A DNA stretch of 55,221 nucleotides from Treponema sp. (GCA_009786455.1 WQTD01000017.1:1-55221); one strand, 5' to 3'; positions 33,369 to 43,080 are shown, counted from the stretch's first letter. Made by a program: numbers and translations. Notes: generated by a model not told the origin, from the sequence alone.

Positions 33369-34303
33369 CAGAGCGCTCCCAGAATTGAAGCCAGTAAAGC
33401 CATGCGGACATACATTCCGTATTTCGCTTGTTTAAAATACGCCGCTCTTGGATCAGTATCAATTTCAACTGCAATTTCATTAACTCTGGGAAGAGGATGA
33501 AGGATTATCATTTTTTCTTTTGCCGCTGACATTTTTTCTGTATTCAAAACATATGTATCTTTCAGCCTGATATAATCATCCTCATTGAAAAATCTTTCCC
33601 TTTGAACCCTTGTCATGTAAAGGACGTCAATTTCACCCACTGATTTTTCAAGACTTTCGGTTTCATTAAATTCAACATTATTTTTTTTAAGGATTCCCTT
33701 AATGTATTCAGGAATTACAAGTTCCAAAGGAGATATAAAAATCATTTTGATATTTTTATAACGCGCAAGGGCTTTTGCGAGGGAATGCACTGTTCTCCCG
33801 AATTTCAGGTCTCCGCAAAAACCGATTGTAAACGATTCAATCCTTCCCAGAAGCTGCCTTACTGTCAAAAGGTCTGTGAGGGTTTGCGTTGGATGATGAT
33901 GACCTCCGTCTCCGGCGTTTATGACAGGTGCTTCAGAATAACGGGAAGCAAGAAGAGCGGCACCTTCCTTGGGGCTTCTCATTACAATGGCATCAGCATA
34001 ACTTGCCGCCATTCGTATTGTATCGGCAAGACTTTCACCCTTTGCCGCCGAACTTGAGCCGGGATCGGCAAAACCTAAACAGCTTCCGCCAAGGCGCAGC
34101 ATTGCCGCTTCAAAACTCAGGCGGGTTCTTGTACTCGGTTCAAAAAAAAGTGAGGCAAGAAGTCTGCCTCGGCAGCTTTCGCGAAGGTAATCTTTGTTAT
34201 TTTCAATTTTTTCCGCGAGAGAAAAAAGATTTTCCATTTCCAAAAGGGAAAAATCTTCAGGTTCTATAAGGGATCGTCCTTTAATCTCCGGTAAAAGCGG
34301 CAT
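33368..34303 (-). CDS. pyrB: Aspartate carbamoyltransferase catalytic subunit
   Basis: Carbamoyl-phosphate site F-E-P-S-T-R-T-R and the H-P-T-Q-T-L-T-D-L segment are intact; H-P-L-P-R-V near the end belongs to the aspartate loop. It catalyses the committed step of pyrimidine synthesis. I use the ATG at 34303, which has GGGAGG three to five bases upstream; the frame to 34351 adds no family sequence. It heads pyrB-pyrI-pyrF-pyrK-pyrD-pyrE; pyrC and carAB are not in the window. Confidence 0.94.
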   Translation of the reverse strand: MPLLPEIKGRSLIEPEDFSLLEMENLFSLAEKIENNKDYLRESCRGRLLASLFFEPSTRTRLSFEAAMLRLGGSCLGFADPGSSSAAKGESLADTIRMAASYADAIVMRSPKEGAALLASRYSEAPVINAGDGGHHHPTQTLTDLLTVRQLLGRIESFTIGFCGDLKFGRTVHSLAKALARYKNIKMIFISPLELVIPEYIKGILKKNNVEFNETESLEKSVGEIDVLYMTRVQRERFFNEDDYIRLKDTYVLNTEKMSAAKEKMIILHPLPRVNEIAVEIDTDPRAAYFKQAKYGMYVRMALLASILGAL

Positions 34304-34362
34304 TAACCCTCCCTTTTTCGAAATAATAAACAAACATCCCTTTTTTTTCAATAGGTAAATCC

Positions 34363-34370
34363 ATTATAAT
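34363..34370. promoter_or_regulatory. Shared divergent -10 boxes
   Basis: ATTATAAT gives TATAAT on the plus strand (34365-34370), six bases before the ATG of the membrane protein, and TATAAT on the minus strand (34368-34363), about 60 bases before pyrB. The -35 regions are weak on both sides. The two genes may compete for polymerase. Confidence 0.55.
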
Positions 34371-34376
34371 CAGTTC

Positions 34377-35825
34377 ATGAACGGCGATTACGGGAAAATT
34401 GTTAATACCCTGAAAAAAAGGAAGAAAGGAACAACCGCCGCCGATTTATGTGCAGATACCGCTCTTCCTCTTGAAACAGTGCGCGAACTGCTTCCAAAAG
34501 CTGCTGATGAATATTCAGCGCATCTTCAGGTAAAGGAATCAGGAGAGATACTTTACAATTTTCCGAATGGTTTTTCCAGCCGCTACCGGGGAGCGGGCGT
34601 AAAAATAAAAAAAGCGTTTTCAGTTTTTAAAAAAGTTTCAAAAACCGTTTTGGTTTTTCTTTTTAAATTCTGGATAATGATGATGTTGATAGGGTATTTT
34701 CTGCTGTTTATAGCGCTTATTCTCGGAAGTATCTTTATATCAATCGCCGCGCAGTCAAAATCGTCTGATAACAGAAGAGGAGGATCCTTTTTTGGATTTG
34801 ACCTGTTTACGCTTATATGGAGGATTTGGTTTTTACAGGAGATGACAAAACCCCGCGGTTATGCCCAGGTTTATGTCAAAAAAAAGAATACAAGAGCCAT
34901 GCACAAAGCGATTTTTTCTTTTGTATTCGGTGAAGAGGATGCCGATAAGGACTGGCAGGAAAATGAAGACAAAGCCGTTATTTCATATATTCAGGCAAAC
35001 AGGGGAGTAATATCTCTTGCCGAGTATATGATTTTCACCGGCAAAAACAGTCTCGAAGCCCAAGAGGGTCTGCTCTCGTTCTGTTCACGTTTCAGCGGCA
35101 GCCCTGAACCGACAGATGAAGGAACTATCGTCTACCGTTTTGACGATCTTCTGTTACGCGCAGATTCAAAAAATTACGCGGAATTATCGCCTATAGTAAA
35201 ACATCTTAAAATATTTTCATTTAACAGTAAAAAGATGAATGTCTGGTTTATCATTATTAATGCTGTAAATCTTGTCTTCGGTTCATATTTTTTATTCAAC
35301 TCGCTTAATACAGGCATGCTTGTAACCCAGGCGCAGTATGAAAGTGCGTCCTATCTTTACGCTTTTACCCATATGCTGTTTGAATTATTCACACAGTATC
35401 CTGCGTTTGTTATGTTTATCGGTTTGGGAATAGTCCCGTTTATTTTTTCCCTTCTTTTCTGGATAATTCCCGCTGTGCGCAGCTGCCTCTTAAAAAAGGA
35501 AAATGAAAGCATAAAATTTTCCAATTATAAAAAACTGGGGTTTAATAAAATATGGTCAAATCCTTTTAATTTTCAAACCGGTAAAATTAAAATCCCCTCT
35601 GATGAATTCTCCCCGAAAGATATCAGCGGCGCACAGGATCGCCTGATAAAAGAATTCGCAGCTGTATCAAATGTCGAAGTTGAACAGAGCGAAACAGGAG
35701 AGATTTTTTATTCTTTTAACGAAGTCGACGCTGAAAAAAAAGCGCTTGAAAAATACCGAAGCAATATTGATCCAGGGCAGTATAAACTTGGAAGCACGGT
35801 ATTTGACACGACAGAAAGAGTTTAA
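34377..35825 (+). CDS. Membrane protein with repeated winged-helix-like segments
   Basis: Two TM regions, each about two segments (residues near 85-130 and 285-370), separate three soluble parts. Each soluble part ends in a similar hairpin: S-G-E-I-L-Y-N-F-P-N-G-F, E-G-T-I-V-Y-R-F-D-D-L and T-G-E-I-F-Y-S-F-N-E-V. The helices before the first two look like a winged-helix fold. I know similar uncharacterised proteins in spirochaetes and cyanobacteria but no function. The gene has no ribosome binding site; a TATAAT ends six bases before the ATG. A palindrome follows its stop codon. Confidence 0.65.
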   Translation: MNGDYGKIVNTLKKRKKGTTAADLCADTALPLETVRELLPKAADEYSAHLQVKESGEILYNFPNGFSSRYRGAGVKIKKAFSVFKKVSKTVLVFLFKFWIMMMLIGYFLLFIALILGSIFISIAAQSKSSDNRRGGSFFGFDLFTLIWRIWFLQEMTKPRGYAQVYVKKKNTRAMHKAIFSFVFGEEDADKDWQENEDKAVISYIQANRGVISLAEYMIFTGKNSLEAQEGLLSFCSRFSGSPEPTDEGTIVYRFDDLLLRADSKNYAELSPIVKHLKIFSFNSKKMNVWFIIINAVNLVFGSYFLFNSLNTGMLVTQAQYESASYLYAFTHMLFELFTQYPAFVMFIGLGIVPFIFSLLFWIIPAVRSCLLKKENESIKFSNYKKLGFNKIWSNPFNFQTGKIKIPSDEFSPKDISGAQDRLIKEFAAVSNVEVEQSETGEIFYSFNEVDAEKKALEKYRSNIDPGQYKLGSTVFDTTERV

Positions 35826-35830
35826 ATAGA

Positions 35831-35865
35831 GTCTGTCCGTAAAGTAACCAACTTTATGGGCAGAC
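35831..35865. repeat. Dispersed palindrome, copy 6 (AACCA centre)
   Basis: Arms GTCTGTCCGTAAAGT and ACTTTATGGGCAGAC pair at 13 of 15 positions plus two wobbles, around AACCA. It shares its arm with copy 2 in the opposite orientation. It lies between the membrane protein gene and a tRNA. Confidence 0.75.
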
Positions 35866-35873
35866 ACTAAATA

Positions 35874-35902
35874 TTGACCATTAATGTTATTTAATATAGA
35901 TT
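35874..35902 (+). promoter_or_regulatory. Promoter for tRNA-Arg (CCG)
   Basis: TTGACC (35874-35879) and TAGATT (35897-35902) with a 17-base spacer, 13 bases before the tRNA. Moderately good vegetative match. Confidence 0.6.
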
Positions 35903-35915
35903 TTAAAACACTTAA

Positions 35916-35989
<74 letters not shown>

Positions 35990-35996
35990 ATTTTTT

Positions 35997-37388
35997 CTAT
36001 ACAAAAAAATCCCGCTGCTGACCTGTGCTTATTTTTTCTAAGTTTTTTATCGTTTTGCGTCTGACTGATTCATTTGATATATTGGGGATTTCATTTTTAA
36101 TCATGGAGGCGGCTTTCTCCCTGAAATGAGCATCGCCGTAATCAATGGAGTACTCGCAGAGAGTCATAAGCGCGTTCGGAAGACATACATTCCCGATTTG
36201 CCCTGATTTCGCAAGGGACATAAATCTGTCTCCCGTTCTGCCGCTTCTGTAACAGGCTGTGCAGAAACTTGGAATGTATCCGTCGTCAATAAGTTCTCCT
36301 ATGATCGAAACGGCGCTTCTTTCATCGTTAACGAAAAATTGAGGGGTTATTATTTCATTTCGCCGTCTTTTTTGATAGCCGCCGACCTCGGTAGCGGAGC
36401 CTGCGCTTATCTGCGATATTCCAAGCTGCAGGAGTTTTCTTCGCATATCGCGGTTTTCTCTTGTTGAAAGAATCATGCCTGTAAAGGGAACAGCAATACG
36501 GATTACTGCTGTGATTTTCGCGAAGGTTTCATCATCAACAAGATTTGAAAAATCATTGATGTTCATTCCCGAAGCAGGACATAAACGCGGAACAGAGATC
36601 GTGTGAAAGCCGGTATTGTATTTTTTTTCAAGATGCTCGTTATGAAGCAAAAGCCCCATGACATCAAAATAAGGATCAGATAAACCGAAAAGAACGCCGC
36701 CTCCTACATCGTCAATTCCCGCGTTCTGCGCACGGTCAAAGGCGTTAAGATGCCAGTTAAAATCCTTCTTCGGTCCTGAAACATGAAATTTATTATATAC
36801 AGTTTCATTGTATGTCTCCTGAAACAATATGTAAGTTCCAATGCCTGCGTTTTTTAATTTTTTATAATTTTCTTCTGTAGTTGCCGCTATATTAACATTG
36901 ATGCGGCGTATCTCTCCGTTTTCAAATTTCATTTCATATATTGTTTTTATGCAATCAAGAATATAATCAATGGAGCACTCCTTTTCAGATTCGCCTGCTT
37001 CAAGCGCAAGACGTTTATGTCCCATTTTTTCAAGAATTTTCACTTCTTCGCGGAGCTGCTCCATTGTGAGTTTGCTGCGTATAAAATCATGTGATTGATT
37101 GAAACTGCAGTACGTGCAGCGGTTTACGCAATAATCGCTCACATAAACAGGCGCGAACATGACAATCCTGTTTCCGTAAATTCGCCTTTTTATTTTTCCG
37201 GCTGTTTTATAAATCCGTTCAATGAATTCCGTATTTTCCGTTTTTAATAGAGCGGCAATCTCGCTGTGAGCAAGAGTTTCTCCGCTGTCCGCTTTATCAA
37301 GCGCTTTACTGATTATTTCATCGTTTGCATTTTTTGCGTTTTCAAGAAGATCAAGAATATATTTTTGATTAATAAAATTCAGTTCCAT
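35997..37388 (-). CDS. hydG: [FeFe]-hydrogenase maturase HydG (tyrosine lyase)
   Basis: The radical SAM motif is C87, C91 and C94 (C-V-N-R-C-T-Y-C). The C-terminal auxiliary cluster of HydG, CX2CX22C, is visible in C-T-A-C-Y-R-S-G-R-T-G-D-R-F and the later G-N-V-C. This separates it from ThiH, which lacks the C-terminal cluster. HydG splits tyrosine to give the CO and CN ligands of the H-cluster. Length 463 is normal. A CTGACA-N17-TATAAT promoter ends seven bases before the ATG with no ribosome binding site. HydF is encoded 1.5 kb away; hydE and the hydrogenase are outside the window. Confidence 0.93.
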   Translation of the reverse strand: MELNFINQKYILDLLENAKNANDEIISKALDKADSGETLAHSEIAALLKTENTEFIERIYKTAGKIKRRIYGNRIVMFAPVYVSDYCVNRCTYCSFNQSHDFIRSKLTMEQLREEVKILEKMGHKRLALEAGESEKECSIDYILDCIKTIYEMKFENGEIRRINVNIAATTEENYKKLKNAGIGTYILFQETYNETVYNKFHVSGPKKDFNWHLNAFDRAQNAGIDDVGGGVLFGLSDPYFDVMGLLLHNEHLEKKYNTGFHTISVPRLCPASGMNINDFSNLVDDETFAKITAVIRIAVPFTGMILSTRENRDMRRKLLQLGISQISAGSATEVGGYQKRRRNEIITPQFFVNDERSAVSIIGELIDDGYIPSFCTACYRSGRTGDRFMSLAKSGQIGNVCLPNALMTLCEYSIDYGDAHFREKAASMIKNEIPNISNESVRRKTIKNLEKISTGQQRDFFV

Positions 37389-37395
37389 CCGGATA

Positions 37396-37424
37396 ATTAT
37401 AATGATGTAAATAATGTTTGTCAG
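37396..37424 (-). promoter_or_regulatory. Promoter of hydG, leaderless geometry
   Basis: CTGACA (37424-37419), 17 bases, TATAAT (37401-37396). The -10 ends seven bases before the hydG ATG, so the transcript should begin at or beside the start codon. Confidence 0.75.
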
Positions 37425-37436
37425 TATGAGGTCTTT

Positions 37437-38765
37437 TCAAAAATTCAGTTTTTTCATACGGATAACAAAGGCGATGACCAAAGGCACCAACGCGCCCGCC
37501 CAGGCAAGAGGATTTGCCCAGCATATGCCTGTAAAACCAACCGCTCTGCCGAGAATAATGGCGGCGAAAATACGCATTACAAGTTCCATAATACCGGCGA
37601 TTGTCGGCGTTACGCTGTCTCCAAGACCAAGCAGCGACTGTCTGATAATAAAAAGCATGGCTAGTAGAATATAAAAACTGCTGTTTATAATTAGATATGT
37701 ATGCGCCATTGAAAGTATTTCGATGGAATCCCATCCAAGGAAAATGCCCGGAAAAAAATAACCGGAGAATAAAAAAACAAGCGCGATCGTTACGCAGTAA
37801 ATGACGGCAATGATCGATACCTGCGCTATGCCTTTACGAATGCGGCCGATTTGACGGGCGCCGTAGTTCTGGGCGGTATACGTTGTCATTGCTCCGCCGA
37901 AAGACATTAGCAGCATGAAGGCGATAACGTCGATTCTGTTGGCTGCGGTAAACGCGGTTACAGCCGATGTGCCAAGCTGGTTAAGCGCGTACGTTACGGT
38001 TATTGATCCGATGGCGATTATGCTCATTTGAAATCCGACAGGAAGCGCTATTTTGAGATGGCTGGTTATTTCCTTTAAATCAATGCGCCATTCTGCGGAA
38101 GTTATATGCAGTATCGGCATTTTTTTTATGATGAAAACAAGGCATAAAGAGCCTGCCGCAAATTGTGATATAACTGTAGCAAGCGCGACTGCGCGCAGTC
38201 CTTTTTTTAAAACAAGAATAAAAAAAAGATCAAGCAGAATATTCAGGATACAGGCGATACCAAGAAAATATAAAGGAGTGCGGCTGTCGCCTACAGCGCG
38301 CAGAATATTGGCGAAAAGATTAAAAAACATGGCTGTCGGAATTCCCCAGAAGATTGTAATGATGTAAATATGCGCATTATCAATAATTTCTGCGGGTGTC
38401 TGCAGAAACTCAAGCAAGGGACGGGCTGATAGAACGCTTATAAATGTCAAAACAACAGCAAGCCCTATGCTTATTATAATCGTTGCCGCGAAACTTTTTT
38501 TTACGCCTTTTATATCTCCGGCGCCGAAACGCTGGGAAGTGATGACGGCGGCTCCTATTCCGAAACCGTTTATAAAGCCCAATATCAAAAAATTGATGCT
38601 TCCCGTACTGCCGACCGATGCAAGAGCGCCAAGACCGATTGTCCGTCCGACGATGTAAGTATCAAAAATATTGTACGACTGCTGAAATAAATTCCCGAAA
38701 AAAAGAGGAATGGTAAAAACAAGAATTACAGTTAAAGGATTGCCGACTGTGAGATTTTTAACCAT
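37437..38765 (-). CDS. MATE-family multidrug/Na+ efflux transporter
   Basis: Twelve hydrophobic segments in two similar halves, with the MATE start P-L-T-V-I-L-V-F-T-I-P-L-F-F-G-N-L-F-Q-Q and I-V-G-R-T-I-G-L-G-A-L-A-S-V-G, typical of the DinF/NorM-like branch. It should export cationic compounds using a Na+ or H+ gradient at the inner membrane. AAGGAG stands eleven bases before the ATG. It lies between hydF and hydG on the same strand, but hydG has its own promoter, so a role in hydrogenase maturation is not implied. Substrate unknown. Confidence 0.9.
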   Translation of the reverse strand: MVKNLTVGNPLTVILVFTIPLFFGNLFQQSYNIFDTYIVGRTIGLGALASVGSTGSINFLILGFINGFGIGAAVITSQRFGAGDIKGVKKSFAATIIISIGLAVVLTFISVLSARPLLEFLQTPAEIIDNAHIYIITIFWGIPTAMFFNLFANILRAVGDSRTPLYFLGIACILNILLDLFFILVLKKGLRAVALATVISQFAAGSLCLVFIIKKMPILHITSAEWRIDLKEITSHLKIALPVGFQMSIIAIGSITVTYALNQLGTSAVTAFTAANRIDVIAFMLLMSFGGAMTTYTAQNYGARQIGRIRKGIAQVSIIAVIYCVTIALVFLFSGYFFPGIFLGWDSIEILSMAHTYLIINSSFYILLAMLFIIRQSLLGLGDSVTPTIAGIMELVMRIFAAIILGRAVGFTGICWANPLAWAGALVPLVIAFVIRMKKLNF

Positions 38766-38793
38766 GATGCAGTATTCTCCTTACGCACACACT

Positions 38794-38832
38794 GGACTTG
38801 TCCTGCAACCCGGTTAGTTGTCATGCAAGTCT
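38794..38832. repeat. Dispersed palindrome, copy 7 (CGGTT centre)
   Basis: Arms near GGACTTGTCCTGCAAC and GTTGTCATGCAAGTC flank CCCGGTTA. It shares its outer arm with copy 5. It lies in the gap between hydF and the MATE gene. Confidence 0.65.
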
Positions 38833-38894
38833 TGCATTTTCCCGCTTTAGTACCTTTGGTACTCAGGCTGCAAAAAATAATTTTTTGTATGGAA

Positions 38895-38924
38895 GCCGTT
38901 CAGAAACTGAAGTTTCCGGACAAC
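38895..38924. repeat. Dispersed palindrome, copy 8 (CTGA centre)
   Basis: GTTCAGAAACT and AGTTTCCGGAC flank GA, giving the recurring centre ACTGAAGT. It lies just after the hydF stop. A short hairpin AGTACC/GGTACT occurs nearby at about 38849-38866. Confidence 0.55.
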
Positions 38925-38928
38925 TCCA

Positions 38929-40125
38929 TTATTTTTTAAACACTTCAATACTGCGCTTCAGGATTCCCTTTATATGCGCGATGGTTATACCGTAATTGGT
39001 AAAAGGAATATTGTTTTTTTCCGCGTGATATTTTCTGTATGACATTTCACGCTGGTTTAACATGCATCCGCCGCAGTGAATGATAATGCTGTACCTGGAA
39101 ACATCTTCAGGAAAATCGCCGCCCGAACAAAATTCAAAAACAGGCTTCCTTGAAATATGTTCTTCTATCCAGCAGGGAAGTTTAACCGTGCCTATATCGT
39201 CGCATTGTCTGTGATGCGTACACCCCTCGCAGACAAGAACTTTGCTGCCGTCTTTTAGTTCATCGATCGCTTCAACGCCATTCACCGCGCTTTTAAGGAA
39301 ACCCCTGTAACGCGCGAATATGATCGAGAAGGAAGTAAGAGGCATATCCTCTGGAACAATCTGCGAAACCCTGCCGAATACCTGACTGTCTGTAATCACC
39401 AGAGCCGGCTTTTTGCCGAGTCCGGAAAGCGTTTCTTCAAGTTCAGTTTCCCTTACTGCGATTACTACGCAGCCTGAGTCAAGTGCGTCCCGCAGCACCT
39501 GCTGCTGCGCGAGAATAATACGTCCCTTCGGCGCGGCTTTATCAATAGGAATTACAAGAACGATAAAATCATTGGGACTGACAAGATCGCTTATAAGTTT
39601 TTTATCAGATTCATCTTTAACGGCAAGAGACGCTATTCTTTCCTTTAATAAATTGACGTTGACGCCTGTTTTTGCGCTTACCGAAAGCACATCAGTAAAA
39701 AAATCAGGTAACTTCCTTTCATCCGGGAAAATATCGGTTTTATTTCGCGCAATCAAATAAGGTACATTTCTTTCTCTGAAAAGATCAATAAGCCGTGTTT
39801 CAGGCTCAAAATCGGAATGAATTTCACCGTCAAGGACAAGGATCGCAACATCGGTTTTATTAAGAATCTGCCTTGCTTTTTTAACGCGCTGTTCTCCGAG
39901 CATCCCTTCATCATCAAAACCAGGAGTATCAATGATAACAACAGGACCTACGGGAAGAAGTTCCATGGATTTTAACACAGGATCGGTTGTAGTTCCCTTT
40001 ATACTGCTTACAATTGCCAATTTTTGGGCTGTTACGGCATTAACAAGGCTTGATTTACCGGCATTCCGGCGTCCGAAAAAGGCAATTTGAACACGGTCAG
40101 AAGAGTGCGTTTGATTCAGGTCCAT
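38929..40125 (-). CDS. hydF: [FeFe]-hydrogenase maturation GTPase HydF
   Basis: The GTPase domain has P-loop G-R-R-N-A-G-K-S-S at 18-26, the switch threonines K-G-T-T-T-D-P, D-T-P-G-F-D-D and N-K-T-D. The C-terminal cluster-binding domain has C-E-G-C-T-H-H and C-G-G-C-M, the HydF 4Fe-4S ligands. HydF is the scaffold that hands the di-iron subcluster to HydA. The ATG at 40125 fits the family start. A TATAAT ends six bases before it and there is no ribosome binding site; the longer frame to 40155 is unlikely. Confidence 0.93.
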   Translation of the reverse strand: MDLNQTHSSDRVQIAFFGRRNAGKSSLVNAVTAQKLAIVSSIKGTTTDPVLKSMELLPVGPVVIIDTPGFDDEGMLGEQRVKKARQILNKTDVAILVLDGEIHSDFEPETRLIDLFRERNVPYLIARNKTDIFPDERKLPDFFTDVLSVSAKTGVNVNLLKERIASLAVKDESDKKLISDLVSPNDFIVLVIPIDKAAPKGRIILAQQQVLRDALDSGCVVIAVRETELEETLSGLGKKPALVITDSQVFGRVSQIVPEDMPLTSFSIIFARYRGFLKSAVNGVEAIDELKDGSKVLVCEGCTHHRQCDDIGTVKLPCWIEEHISRKPVFEFCSGGDFPEDVSRYSIIIHCGGCMLNQREMSYRKYHAEKNNIPFTNYGITIAHIKGILKRSIEVFKK

Positions 40126-40131
40126 TATGGT

Positions 40132-40137
40132 ATTATA
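40132..40137 (-). promoter_or_regulatory. -10 box of hydF, leaderless geometry
   Basis: Perfect TATAAT ending six bases before the hydF ATG. The -35 at 17-18 bases is weak (TTATAT or TTTATA). Mirrors the arrangement at hydG. Confidence 0.55.
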
Positions 40138-40190
40138 TACAGAAATTTCCATCAATATAAAGAGACGGAAAATGCCGATAAGGTAATAAT

Positions 40191-42959
40191 ATGATTTTTT
40201 TGTTCTTTTTCCTGAAATTCAAGTCGCAATTAAAGCGGACAAGACCGGATATTATAAGGCAGCTTGATGAAACCCTTATCCGCGCTATTAATGACGCAGG
40301 CGGTAAAATAACGGGAGACAGGTTTGTAATTTCAGCGATTTTTGATGAAGAATCGATTGGTTTCTGGCTTGATATTTATATCCTGATTGAAAACCTGAAA
40401 AAAATTATGGAAAACTCCAGGGAATATTTCGGTTATTCGCTTGTTATCACAAGTAAAATCCCGAATTCTCCGGAACTTTTAAGCCGTTTCCTTGCAAATC
40501 ACAGCGGCGTTTTTATTGACGATAAATCTGCAAAAAAATTTGTTCCTTATGCGAAATTTGAAAAACCTTCACAGTGGCTGAAAGGAATGAAGAGGCATAA
40601 GTATTCAAGCGGAAGTTTCTACCGGATTAATGAATTAAAAAATTTCAACAGCACGATAAAGGATGATTTGGATTTACAGGATGAGATAACCAGATTATTC
40701 GAACAGAGCGAAGATAAAAACATAATGATGATCGCTTTTGAATACGCGCAGGCGAGATCGGGATTATACAATTACTGCAGATACTTGAATAATGATTTTC
40801 CTGTGCTGTCGATAAGTTTCGGCAGTATAGGGATCGGCTCTATCGTTGACACATGGTCCCTTAAAATCCGTACAGTTTTGGATGCGGAAAAAACGAAAAA
40901 AACGGAAGCGAGGCAAAATACCGAACTGGAAGAAATTGACAGATTATGGGAACTTCTGTTCCGTGAACGAATCAGGGATGAGGTCAGCGAATATACAATC
41001 CGCTGTATCAGGCGTTTTCTGTATCTTATTATGCGAAACTATCTTTATGCCGCTTTAAGGAAAAAACGCACGCCGATTCTGGTTTTGGAAAACATGAATT
41101 TTGCAAGCAAGATAATCGCTGATATTATCCTTGAAACCATGGAAGTGATCAAAAAGGAAAATATCAGGGAGTTTACGGTTTTTGGAATTGCGGATAATGA
41201 GATTTCGCAGGACAAGCTCAGAAACTGGGAAACATTATTCAAAAAAACACTGAATATTGACGATAAAAACAGGCAGAGGATGGCATTTCCGAGGCTTTCA
41301 ACCGAATTATGGGAAATAATTTATTCGATTTCATATTTCGGAAAATATTTTTCTCCTGAAATATTCACCCGTCTTTTTGAGGAAAGCGATGTAAATACCG
41401 TTATGATTAACAGGGCTTTTTCGATTCTTGTAAGCCTAAGATTAATTGACAATATTTACGAACCAAAAATCATTAACAGACACATGGATGAATATTCTGC
41501 GGCTGTTCTGGAACAGAGGGCAGGCAAGGTAAAAGAGCTTGTTTGCAGCCGTCTCTTAAGCTGGGCAAAACGGCAGAATTTAAATCCCTGTTTTCGTCTT
41601 TTATCGATAATTTCCGGTCTTGATGGTTTGAATAATGTCGATGAAACGCTTCTTTTAAAATCATTTTTATCGGATGTTATCAACAATACTGTTACAGGAA
41701 TTAAAACGTCAATGACAAACGGGCAATTCACCGGGATTGTTCAGGAAAAAGAAACAGTAATGAGATATATCTTTGATACTTCAATGGCGCTGCATTCCGG
41801 CGGCGCCGAAGACATTGCGAAGGTTTTTTGTAAAATCACCGACGATAATATAAACAAACATTTTGAATCAAGTCCTGTATTAAAAGCTCAGATATATATT
41901 AATTTCAGCTCATGGTATCTCGGAAAGAACGAAAGAAACGAAGCGCTGAAAAAAGCAAAAGAAGCTGTTTTAATAGGACAGGACAATAATGCCTTCTGCC
42001 TGCCGCAGGCGTACCGTATGTTTTCCCTTGTATGTCTTTTGCAGCAAAAACCTCTGGAAACAATTGAATATATCGGATTTGCACTTTCAAATGCTGAGAA
42101 AATCGGAAACTACAATGAGTTGTCAATATCGTATTATTACGCGGCGGCAGCGCAATTTCTCTACGGAAATATTTACAGCGCGTCAAAATTTATTCAGAAA
42201 GCGATTGAGAAATCGCTTGAAGCCGGAAGGTGCGAATGGGCTGATAGAAGTTATTTTCTTGAAGGAAGAATAAAGTTTGAACTTGGATATTATCAGAACG
42301 CGCTTGAAATATTTGAATTTATTAAATATACGCCATTTGGAAAAAGATCAAAGGAAAAAGACGATTTATTAAGCGCGTGGATATACCGCAGCAAGGTATA
42401 TATCGGATATCCTGATACTCCAAAACCCGCAGGCTCAAGTTTTGATAATGATTTTTTTGAAATAGAAGCGGCTTATTTTTCAGGCGAATACAGAAAGGTT
42501 TTGGAGCTTGCAAATTCAATCAGGCAGCCGGCTGAAAAAAACTTTCTTTACACAGAGCAGGCGGACTGGAGCAGCGGATTTGCGCAATGCGAGTATCTTT
42601 ATTTTACGAACGGTGAAATACAAAACAGAATGATCTGTCTTTTTTATTCGCTTGCATTATGCAAAGTTTCTGCCGGAGGAATTGATGACGCCATACAGGG
42701 AATTCAAAACATTATTCGTGATGAAAATTTATGCGAAATTGATCCATGGGACGCTTTTTATTTCTTTGCGAAGTACATGGTCCTCGAACAGACAGGAGCG
42801 GATATGGTTGATTTAAGCACCGCGGTCAGCATGGCTTTTAAGCGGCTTCAGCGGCGCGCAGGACGCATAGAAGATATTGAAACCCGCAGGCAATACCTGA
42901 ACGGTCCCCGATGGAATCAACTGCTCAGCGTTGCGGCAAAAGAATTCAAGCTGATTTAA
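40191..42959 (+). CDS. Large TPR-containing protein of unknown function
   Basis: 922 residues without signal peptide, despite a hydrophobic first ten residues. The N-terminal 450 residues have a possible degenerate ATPase-like or signalling fold, with no Walker A motif that I can find. Residues about 560-800 contain TPR-like helix pairs (A-L-K-K-A-K-E-A-V, A-S-K-F-I-Q-K-A-I-E-K-S, A-L-E-I-F-E). I do not recognise a named family; it is probably a spirochaete protein for protein-protein contacts. AAGG precedes the ATG by seven bases. GCCGATAA at 40174-40181 matches a sigma-28 -10, but TAAA is only 12 bases upstream. Confidence 0.75.
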   Translation: MIFLFFFLKFKSQLKRTRPDIIRQLDETLIRAINDAGGKITGDRFVISAIFDEESIGFWLDIYILIENLKKIMENSREYFGYSLVITSKIPNSPELLSRFLANHSGVFIDDKSAKKFVPYAKFEKPSQWLKGMKRHKYSSGSFYRINELKNFNSTIKDDLDLQDEITRLFEQSEDKNIMMIAFEYAQARSGLYNYCRYLNNDFPVLSISFGSIGIGSIVDTWSLKIRTVLDAEKTKKTEARQNTELEEIDRLWELLFRERIRDEVSEYTIRCIRRFLYLIMRNYLYAALRKKRTPILVLENMNFASKIIADIILETMEVIKKENIREFTVFGIADNEISQDKLRNWETLFKKTLNIDDKNRQRMAFPRLSTELWEIIYSISYFGKYFSPEIFTRLFEESDVNTVMINRAFSILVSLRLIDNIYEPKIINRHMDEYSAAVLEQRAGKVKELVCSRLLSWAKRQNLNPCFRLLSIISGLDGLNNVDETLLLKSFLSDVINNTVTGIKTSMTNGQFTGIVQEKETVMRYIFDTSMALHSGGAEDIAKVFCKITDDNINKHFESSPVLKAQIYINFSSWYLGKNERNEALKKAKEAVLIGQDNNAFCLPQAYRMFSLVCLLQQKPLETIEYIGFALSNAEKIGNYNELSISYYYAAAAQFLYGNIYSASKFIQKAIEKSLEAGRCEWADRSYFLEGRIKFELGYYQNALEIFEFIKYTPFGKRSKEKDDLLSAWIYRSKVYIGYPDTPKPAGSSFDNDFFEIEAAYFSGEYRKVLELANSIRQPAEKNFLYTEQADWSSGFAQCEYLYFTNGEIQNRMICLFYSLALCKVSAGGIDDAIQGIQNIIRDENLCEIDPWDAFYFFAKYMVLEQTGADMVDLSTAVSMAFKRLQRRAGRIEDIETRRQYLNGPRWNQLLSVAAKEFKLI

Positions 42960-43040
42960 AAAATTTTCCAAAAAAAATTTAACACAGAAACACGGAAAAA
43001 AGCAGTACTTGTAAAAAGAGTGCAGGTTTATCCTGTAATG

Positions 43041-43069
43041 TTGACACTTTTTTGGAATTATTATATATT
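43041..43069 (+). promoter_or_regulatory. Promoter of tRNA-Met
   Basis: TTGACA (43041-43046), 17 bases, TATATT (43064-43069), 11 bases before the tRNA. Near-ideal vegetative promoter. Confidence 0.85.
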
Positions 43070-43080
43070 GTGCGGTACAT

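Noticed and set aside
34304-34376. Attenuator or riboswitch in the pyrB leader
   Set aside because: The leader is about 50 bases, with no stable hairpin and T run and no PyrR-like site that I can see.
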